The translations under genes were made by a program, and so were the position numbers. Of a stretch of DNA of 64,000 nt, positions 56,552 to 64,000 are shown one piece after another. Location of the stretch: positions 125,227,605 to 125,291,604 of the forward strand of contig CP136064.1 of the NCBI GenBank assembly GCA_032622095.1, read 5' to 3'. This DNA is from Siphonodentalium dalli. Lineage: Eukaryota > Mollusca > Scaphopoda > Gadilida > Siphonodentaliidae. The notes under the pieces are model-generated. The model worked only from the letters and a program-made list of their open reading frames with translations. It had not been told where the DNA came from and made no database searches. Each line of letters opens with the position of its first letter. Positions within the stretch are counted from its first letter, which is position 1.

Positions 56552-59017
56552 ATTCCCATAATGCCTTTTTCCAAGCGATCACCAAATTACGTGTTCTGCC
56601 AACTTATTTTTTTCAATTATTACCAGACTGAAATATGGGCCAAAATTAATAATGACTCACATACGTATTCGAAAACAAATTACTTATTTATTTGAATGCG
56701 TTCGTGTATACGCTGCTTATTTGGTTTGGTGTCTTACCTAATATTGACCAATGTGCATGTATTGCTCACATTGTGCACACATGAAATCATATTCAAAATT
56801 CCGGTGCAGAGTCGTGAAAAACTAACTCAGTTGGGTGCAAATGTTACCCGCAAATGTTCTAAGTATAAATCAGTATTGATTTCTCTCTATGGGCAGAGAT
56901 TATTACGTCGAATATATTATACTATGAAAAGAGATCGGGATTAAACAACAAGCAATTGGATTATTTGAAACCCTCTCCCTAAATTTGCAAAAAAAATCTT
57001 CTTTTTTTAAAAACATTTTCAAGATGGACTTGAATTTCATTATTTCCATGCATGGATTATGCGATCATGGTGTCACAATCCAACGAATCGGAATCATAAA
57101 GAGGACTCATCGTGCGCAAGAATATCATGGTATAATTTACAAAGATATAATGAATAGCGATATTGCTGTAGATATAACGACCAATCTGTCATCAGGTGTT
57201 CTTGGGTTTCGGATTGTAGACTTGTTTGTCCTCGTCTGAGATCAGAATGGTTCAGTATGATCAAACATATCTGCAGTACATCGCTCAGCAGCAACTGACG
57301 CTGTAGGTGGTGGGCTTATCTTATATTCATAACTGTGGTATTTGAACCAATTAGTGAATTCTTGAATATTATATCCAATGAATAGATAACAATCATCGAA
57401 ATTGCGCAGTATTACTACGAATGTGTGCATTGAACCTTGTTGGCCAGTCCCATACTAAATACCGAACGACATCCCAAATCCAATCAGATGCACCCACGAC
57501 GAGTGGTTTAGTCAGTTCTCGGAAAGATTCAGATATTTCTCCCGTTTACTTTTATCGATGTGAGTATATTGATTTTAGCCAATTCAAATAATTTTGACGG
57601 CGAACTAAACCGACAGAAATAGTGTTCACCCATTCAAGTGTATTGGCTAAACGAGCGACATGGTCGTGAATATTTAATAAATAATTCTTGCTTCGATTAA
57701 GGTTATGCAGTTAGTTATACCCGAAAAGTTTGACGATGAAATTGATAACACGCGTAGTGCGTAGTCCGTTATAGTAAATTTGTCTTCACATTTCTCGGTT
57801 GTAGCGCATAACGTTAATCAAAACCAAAGTTCTTTCTAAAAATTTAATCCACCATAAGTAGAAAGAAGTATAACGAGCGTACAACTTTGAGATAATTTCC
57901 GGTGAAAAAGTCACGAAGTTGAAACAAATACTGTGTCATTTCAGTGAAATATCATGTGACGAAACAAAACGGCTATTGATAGATAACATTGTAACATAAA
58001 AAAAAACATTTCCGGTTGAGCACCGATACACATGCTAACGCATTGAACACTTGTGAATAAAACATCATATCCAAAATATTTATCAATTCAAAATCATTCT
58101 CAGGTTTCAAGGAGCATTATTATTTCTATTTTACCCAGTGGTTAACAGCAAATTTCTCAATGTAACTCGTTATCAAATTTCAATTGTTATCGCAAAATTA
58201 TCTAAATTACTGTGTTTATTTGTAATTCGCTTTGAATTTAGCAGTCTCATCGACGGAATATTTAATATATAATTTATAACATATAATCTGATCCCACACA
58301 CATGAACAATCCATCTCCCACAAACGTGTGTACATTTTACCAATTCACAACAACAGCTTTGGCTGTGAATATGGATGCTATCGGCGTATATAATAAAGTA
58401 ACACTTTATGGCTTGTTTAAAGCTTAGCACAAAATGGTAATTCTAATTAGATAGTGAACTTCCAAAAACAATAAATATGTCAGAGTTTAATGTCTGTTCG
58501 CTCTTCGGCTTCTCACTGGAATGCACAAGTTGGGTCATGGATATAAAGTGATTGTGAGTAGCATCGTGGTAAATCACGTGTAGTTGTATAGATGTTTAAT
58601 TATGACTATAGTATTCTACCCAAATATATTTATAGTCCTAAATTCGGAATAGTTTTCGTGACAGTGAGGTGATATGCATTTGCTATGTCCATGAATAGAT
58701 GATCCGAAGCAGGTCAGTTATTCATATTTCGAGTTGTTATCCGATTGATCAATCAGCTGTTGTGTGATAGAATTGACGCCTATTTGTTCGTGTTGAAAGC
58801 TGAAGGAGGTCTGACCACGAGTCTAATGCCAATTTGTATTTTATGAATTCATCGAATATCGCGGTACGATAAATGATAGGACCCGTCCATGACTGGAGCT
58901 TCCTGGAATTTTGCGTAAACCCTGTCCAATGAATTGTCTTATATATTTGAGTCTCCATAGGAAGCCTCTCGTATAAAAGAGTATTCATTGGCCTAAAATA
59001 TTTACCTTGACCATGCG
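56552..59017. other. Long stretch without assigned genes
   Basis: Three short plus-strand open frames (56453-56695, 56696-56944, 56985-57239) follow one another, but none shows a family pattern. No repeat recognised. Confidence 0.4.
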
Positions 59018-59068
59018 TTCTCTTATATATGCAAGGCTCCCTTTAGGAGACTCGCATATATAAGAGAA
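59018..59068. repeat. 51-bp hairpin
   Basis: TTCTCTTATATATGC at 59018 pairs exactly with GCATATATAAGAGAA ending at 59068; the inner part (AAGGCTCCC / GGAGACTC) pairs less well. Confidence 0.88.
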
Positions 59069-59398
59069 GGCACTGGCACAGGGTCTTTCATAATAATGCT
59101 CCACCAGCGCAGCCCCCGTAATGAAAGGGTTAAAATTAACCCCATACAATAAGAACGGAAGCAGCTGACTGAGATAAGACATCAAATTGGCATCGATTGC
59201 TACAAAGCATTGGAGTCGTAAATTTACTCGTGAAGCTTTAGGTATCAGCACTGTCATTATATACGAATACGAATTTCAGCAGAAGTTGTCGGTATATAAG
59301 TAGAATAATTACCCCACTTTATGATCTACGTGTACAAATTGACGTAACTTAGCAGTTGCTTCTGATTGGTCCATCTCAAATACCAGCATGGTCTCCCG
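59069..59398. other. Non-coding stretch, nothing assigned
   Basis: No pattern recognised. Confidence 0.45.
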
Positions 59399-59745
59399 AA
59401 AACCAGTACATTATCTGGTTATAATATAACTTGTTTTAGGTAGGTAATCTGCTTAGAATCGCTTCATTTTCAGTCGATATATGCTGAAAATGAGAATATT
59501 TTAGTCATATTATCGACGCATAATGCGGCGATTCTTAGCCATTTATGTGCGGACAATGAGACAAATAAGCCAACTTATGACTTCACGCTCTCGGGTGTTT
59601 TCACTGTGGCCCGCGCCATAAAATGAAATAATGGTAAGAGTCCATTATCTGCTTATTTTAGAATCAAATAATCACATTGTGTACATATTTCACATTTTAG
59701 GTCGATTATGTGCGTATTTCGGAGAGGATATTTTGCAAATATACC
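59399..59745 (+). repeat. Diverged copy of the left half of the AAAGGGG-ended element
   Basis: Similar to about 42880-43180: ATTATCTGGTTATAATATAAC, GGTAGGTAATCTGCTTAGAATCG, GCGGACAATGA and GGTCGATTATGTGCGTATTTC. The inverted ends themselves are not seen here. Confidence 0.75.
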
Positions 59746-60233
59746 TCCGTTTTCTTCCACGCATTCATTGTGCATGGCGTGGGATTCGGAACGAAAGATT
59801 GTTCACCTATAATATGCATATGTATTCTGATACCCGATTATTAAGTCTAGTGAATAATCGGTATTGTTTGAGTATCTTCAATATCCACATGCATCCAATA
59901 AGCTGTTGACAAAAACCGTCGACGTTGCGTTGCATGTTCGATAACACGGGATCCGTGTAATGTTTAAGGACGTTACATTTCTATTGTTTGAGTACACTTT
60001 CTAAGAAAATTAAGACTCCGCTTATGGATAAAATAAATAGTACTGCTTTCTATTTTTAACACAAAGATCAAAGCAAGACCGCTATTGAGTATGAATTAAA
60101 CTCCCCACGGGGCAAAGGTCGGGGCTCTGTCGCCCTTCCTTAAAATATAAAACAAAACTCAATTTAACCGGCAGCTCTATATACATGTACTACCAATATA
60201 CTTCAGCAGGTCATTATAGATCAGCGCGTTGAA
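59746..60233. other. Non-coding stretch, nothing assigned
   Basis: No pattern recognised. Confidence 0.45.
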
Positions 60234-60420
60234 TTGTTGTTTTTGTTTTTATTATTTATATCTGCAGTTTTCGCTCTCGCACACGATCATATTCTGTTAT
60301 ATGATTGTGAGGTGTGGGACTATCACCATGTTGAGAAACCAGATGCGTTTCATTTGCAGTTTCTGAAATATATTCTTATATCACATGAACCCCCTAATAT
60401 ATCATTAAAAAGCCATTACA
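60234..60420 (+). pseudogene. Small LINE C-terminal fragment
   Basis: Within a 70-codon open frame, HILLYDCEVWDYHHVEKPDA is followed by FHLQFLKYIL. The LLY-x-x-EVW...H-x-x-F-x-K-x-x-L pattern is characteristic of the region after the reverse transcriptase in several animal LINE families, where a line of aromatic and basic residues is conserved. The first 15 or so residues (LFLFLLFISAVFALAHD) look hydrophobic by chance. Similarity is lost after about 60345. The nearby 37058-37267 piece may derive from a related LINE. No other domain is present. Confidence 0.5.
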
Positions 60421-60450
60421 TATTTCCTTATCTGTCAATAGTATGACATT

Positions 60451-62663
60451 CCGCCCAAGATAGGCTATGTAAAATGTAATCAAACCGTAATTGTTGATAC
60501 ATACCAATATATAATGTCACATACATTGCAACCTGAACGTCGATATTTACTTCCCAACTCTATAACCCATGTGGTAAATGCTTCCAATAATGCAAAGTGA
60601 TGAAATAACTATACTTTGGAAACTGACTCAATCAAGTTTATACGGAAAATAGTACTAAATACACTATTGGACTCATGCACCGCATATCAAAACCACTGCT
60701 ATTACACACTGAGACATTCACACAAATACCGCCAATCAATGTATAATATACTTGTGGCTTATTATGTTCATATGCTTTAAAGGGGTGAAATACACAAATT
60801 GAAATTGAGCCAATCTTTAAGTGCAATTTTTGACAGCTTGTTGGGGTAATTGATACCATTTCTATTCTATTCCTGATATTGAAGAATAAATGGTGGTTTG
60901 GCTCGTGTATATGCGAAAAATTTAAAACAGCTGGAAAAATTTGTATTAAATAAATGGCAGAAATGCCGTAATGTCAACACTTTTCTTTTATTTTTTTCAC
61001 CGAAGTTATTCTGAATATTTGTTTCATTAAATTTATGTCTCTATTAACATATAAGAATATATAAAAGTAACACAGAACCACATTTTCAGAAAATCTCCCA
61101 ATTCATAATATTCCAAAAATATGAAACAGGTTGATGTTTGGCATCAGGATCTTAAGCCTCGTACCAAATTCAAAAGACAAGTAACACATGATGCAATTGA
61201 CTGCTACTCGCAGAAAGTAGAATGCAAAAGTCTATTGCCAAGATTGCTACCCAGGTAGCATAATTAAAAATGAGACATTGTTTAGCAATAATATACCAAT
61301 TTAATGAATTCCGTTACACATTGTAATATTTAATTTCTAATGGAAACACATGAAATTGATAACAATATTCATATTTATATAAATGCAGGAAAATAAATAG
61401 GAAGCCCAATAAATTTTCTTTTAAAGTTATACAATACACTAGCAATGTATATGTATAACGTAAAATTTTCATAAACCTATTTCAATAAAGGCAATAATTT
61501 ACCACCAGGCACATGTCAGGGGTAGATATACAAGCTACAACAGTTGGACATTTCATGCCTGACACATCATTAGTTGAAAATTTCCGACCAAAATAGTTTG
61601 AATATTGTGGTGATAATTTCATATACCAAACAGTATCAAGTGTGATATTTGTTGTTTTTAGACCGAATAGTTTTACTGGCATGTAACAATCAGTTGAAAA
61701 TTGTCAACGACATGCGGTTTTACGATGGAAATTTCCAATATTTGGACAGTTGGAATAAACAGATTCATATTAAATAACGTATGTACTTGTGATACCAGTT
61801 GGAATTCACCAATACAAGGCAGGTGGGTACCAATGGGATTTCTCGAAAGTCGGAAAGTCGTCGATTTTCTTCGTTGAGCCAAGTGCGGACCCACAATCAT
61901 TCTAGGCGACGTTTACGGTACTCATATATCAGCAGCATCCCATCGATGGAGCTGGCCATTGAGATCTCACATTCCAACATATCAAGTGACATTATTTTAA
62001 CTGGCCTAAGAAGTCCAGCACTCTTTTCTGAATATATTTTAAACAACTCGACGGTATCAGAAATCACGCAAAAACCTCTGCAGTGCAATATTGCCAGCGT
62101 ATGGACGTACCCTTCGCGTGGTCTCCCGGTGTTGAGTGATTTGCTTTTCGTATATTATTTACTTACTGTTGTTTTGTTTTTTTACATAAAAGGTACTATC
62201 ATAACAATAACCTGCAATTTACGCGAAATTGATATTCTTTCTGTTTATGGCGGTGTGACCATTTTAACAGCAATACCAACTGTCAACGATTACCTTATCT
62301 TTAAAACATAACTGATTCATTACAGATACCTGATATTCAAATAATGAAGTGTTGGTAACAGTCAGCACAGGTGTGGATTAGCCTCTGGTGATCAATATAT
62401 TATTTGGCTTCAGTTCAATTTCCCTGATTAAACAATTGCACATAATATTAAACTAACTGGGGATTATGATAGACCATTGTTGACCTATGATGCGACAATC
62501 TTTATGTAGATTATTTCTCAGTATTGGTCTCCGCTACCAGCCAATAACCGATATGACATGAATATCAAGCATTTGACGTTCGGTTAGAGAGAAATAAAAA
62601 TAAAATTATCTTTCCCATTCACCACATGCAGCTATAAATAAGTTACTTATTGTGCCACTTTGT
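60451..62663. other. Long stretch without assigned genes
   Basis: The longest frame is 61799-62311 plus (170 codons), without any recognised pattern; the opposite strand is open over the same stretch in pieces. No repeat recognised. Confidence 0.4.
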
Positions 62664-62742
62664 GAAACTAATTGTTTGTATCAATGTATACCGGAGAGGG
62701 GCTCATTAAGTTTTGTAACTTGTGCCCCAATCCATTTTATAA
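62664..62742 (+). repeat. Dispersed repeat, inverse of 23838-23925
   Basis: CTAATTGTTTGTATCAATGT, ACCGGAGAGGGGCTCATTAAG and TTGTGCCCCAATCC match the inverse of 23838-23925. Confidence 0.7.
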
Positions 62743-62858
62743 TATACTACAAATAAAATAATGTCAAATGAGCTGCGAGAACTGAACAGTACAGATACTT
62801 TAATTAAACTGGCTATGTTTTCTGGAAAATCTTCAGTGAATTGCAGCAGCTTCAACAA

Positions 62859-63201
62859 ATATTGAGGTTGTTTAGTGCGCCAGGATATTGAGGTTGTTTA
62901 GTGCGCCGGGATATTGAGGTTGTTTAGTGCGCCAGGATATTGAGGTTGTTTAGTGCGCCAGGATATTGAGGTTGTTTAGTGCGCCAGGATATTGAGGTTG
63001 TTTAGTGCGCCAGGATATTGAGGTTGTTTAGTGCGCCAGGATATTGAGGTTGTTTAGTGCGCCAGGATATTGAGGTTGTTTAGTGCGCCCGGATATTGAG
63101 GTTGTTTAGTGCGCCAGGATATTGAGGTTGTTTAGTGCGCCAGGATATTGAGGTTGTTTAGTGCGCCAGGATATTGAGGTTGTTTAGTGCGCCAGGATAT
63201 T
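62859..63201 (+). repeat. 26-bp minisatellite, 13 units
   Basis: Unit ATATTGAGGTTGTTTAGTGC + GCCAGG, thirteen complete copies from 62859 to 63196 plus five bases. Only a few units vary, at the A of GCCAGG (G in one, C in another). No flanking inverted repeat. Confidence 0.97.
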
Positions 63202-64000
63202 TTGAAAATGTTATTATGACGACTAACTGATACAATAACTTCTGTGGCTTATTGTGTTGACGAATTACAGCTTATATTCAACACACATTTAATAGGGGTT
63301 TTGTTCTGCTTTGATAAAATCTGGCCCATACATGTATGTTAGTTTTATTTTGGGGTTGACTCAATGTTGTGTCTCTTTTTAATCAACCACACTGTGTATA
63401 CTATAATGTGAATGTCGTCATGAATTCATCTCAAAGTGATCCGATGTCATCAAAAAGTGTTTGGTTACTTTCAGAAAGAGAATTGTATTTGCAATCGAAA
63501 ACATCAACTAGAAAAAGTAGTTATATTGTATTTGTAATCATACATTTGGAAAGTATATGTATATTGTAATCAAATACTTTATTGTCATCGCCCCACTCCT
63601 GGTGTTGGAGTACCACAATATCATCGTCCTCGTGTTCATATGGTATCAAGATCGGTGTTTGGAGTACTTGTATGAACAAATAGCAATAACATTTTTGAAG
63701 TTGATTTGAAGAGTTTGTTCTCATTTACAGAAATAACTGATCGGAACATTTGTGATCGGCTGTCAAAACATACTCATATCAGCGATACATTGAGGTTGCT
63801 TTGGGTTGATCCAAAAATCCACATTCTGTGTTAATTTGTGTCTTTGATGCTGTTATAGTTTAATTCAAATTTGGAGGTTCATTTTGTAATGATAGCGCCC
63901 TTTACACAATCTGTGAGAATTTTAACAAAATGTCTTTATTTTAAATGTAAGTGGTTAAATCACTATTATCCTCTATATAATAAGTAATCTCAATTAAAAT
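63202..64000. other. Non-coding stretch, nothing assigned
   Basis: Short open frames only; no pattern recognised. Confidence 0.45.

Noticed and set aside
61830..61940. Minus-strand reading RKRRLE-stop-LWVRTWLNEENRRL as a Harbinger-type transposase start
   Set aside because: About 20 residues look suggestive, but nothing typical follows in any frame, so chance is as likely.
61799..62311. 170-codon plus-strand open frame
   Set aside because: No domain, no composition shift and pieces open on the other strand; I see no support for a gene.
62859..63201. Regular 26-bp repeats as a CRISPR array
   Set aside because: The units are directly adjacent with no unique spacers and the surroundings are animal-type repeats, so it is a minisatellite.
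1..64000. tRNA, rRNA or other structural RNA genes
   Set aside because: I looked for conserved tRNA box sequences and rRNA-like cores and saw none; a covariance-model scan would be decisive.

Overview
This window looks like nuclear DNA of an invertebrate animal. It is AT-rich and packed with decayed mobile elements. I found no intact host gene, no operon-like packing and no RNA gene. The element mix (BEL/Pao, a Gmr1-type Ty3/gypsy, several LINE types, many small inverted-repeat elements, GGACG-rich dispersed repeats, minisatellites) suggests a marine invertebrate, possibly a mollusc. That is an inference from repeat style; no host marker gene is present to confirm it.

Bases 1-13760 hold one Ty3/gypsy element whose domains run gag, protease, integrase, reverse transcriptase, RNase H, LTR, i.e. 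integrase before reverse transcriptase. It is broken by two later insertions: a BEL/Pao element (760-6429) with 109-114 bp LTRs and a TTGAG target duplication, and a minus-strand LINE (6598-9525). The LINE contains a patchwork of a 278-bp direct copy, a 252-bp inverted copy and a 16-nt filler. The gypsy copy also carries a 1185-bp tandem duplication (9829-12198) and a 157-bp one (12564-12877).

Bases 13761-28360 are dispersed repeats and LINE scraps: a 1.8-kb terminal-inverted-repeat element (16198-18509) that itself contains a 494-bp TTAA-flanked element, a LINE reverse-transcriptase fragment (19083-19860), a GTCCCCC-ended element with a 188-bp tandem triplication (20922-21832), and a LINE ORF1 zinc-knuckle remnant (24885-25250, minus).

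Bases 28361-32944 are the most interesting unit: a TA-flanked element of about 4.6 kb with about 400-bp terminal inverted repeats and one decayed gene of about 770 codons (28883-31198). The gene resembles a large uncharacterised protein type that I recall from other invertebrate genomes but cannot name. Bases 34161-39082 contain three near-perfect or perfect hairpins of 146, 141 and 89 bp, one of them inside a satellite with a period of about 103 bp.

Bases 39083-64000 hold more inverted-repeat elements (41732-42297 hAT-like; 42846-43512; a second TTAA element 46510-47006; a second 1.8-kb element 50785-52566; a partial third copy 55640-56551), LINE fragments (37058-37267, 48285-49370, 60234-60420) and a 13-copy 26-bp minisatellite (62859-63201). 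Long stretches between these show nothing I can assign; they are listed as such.
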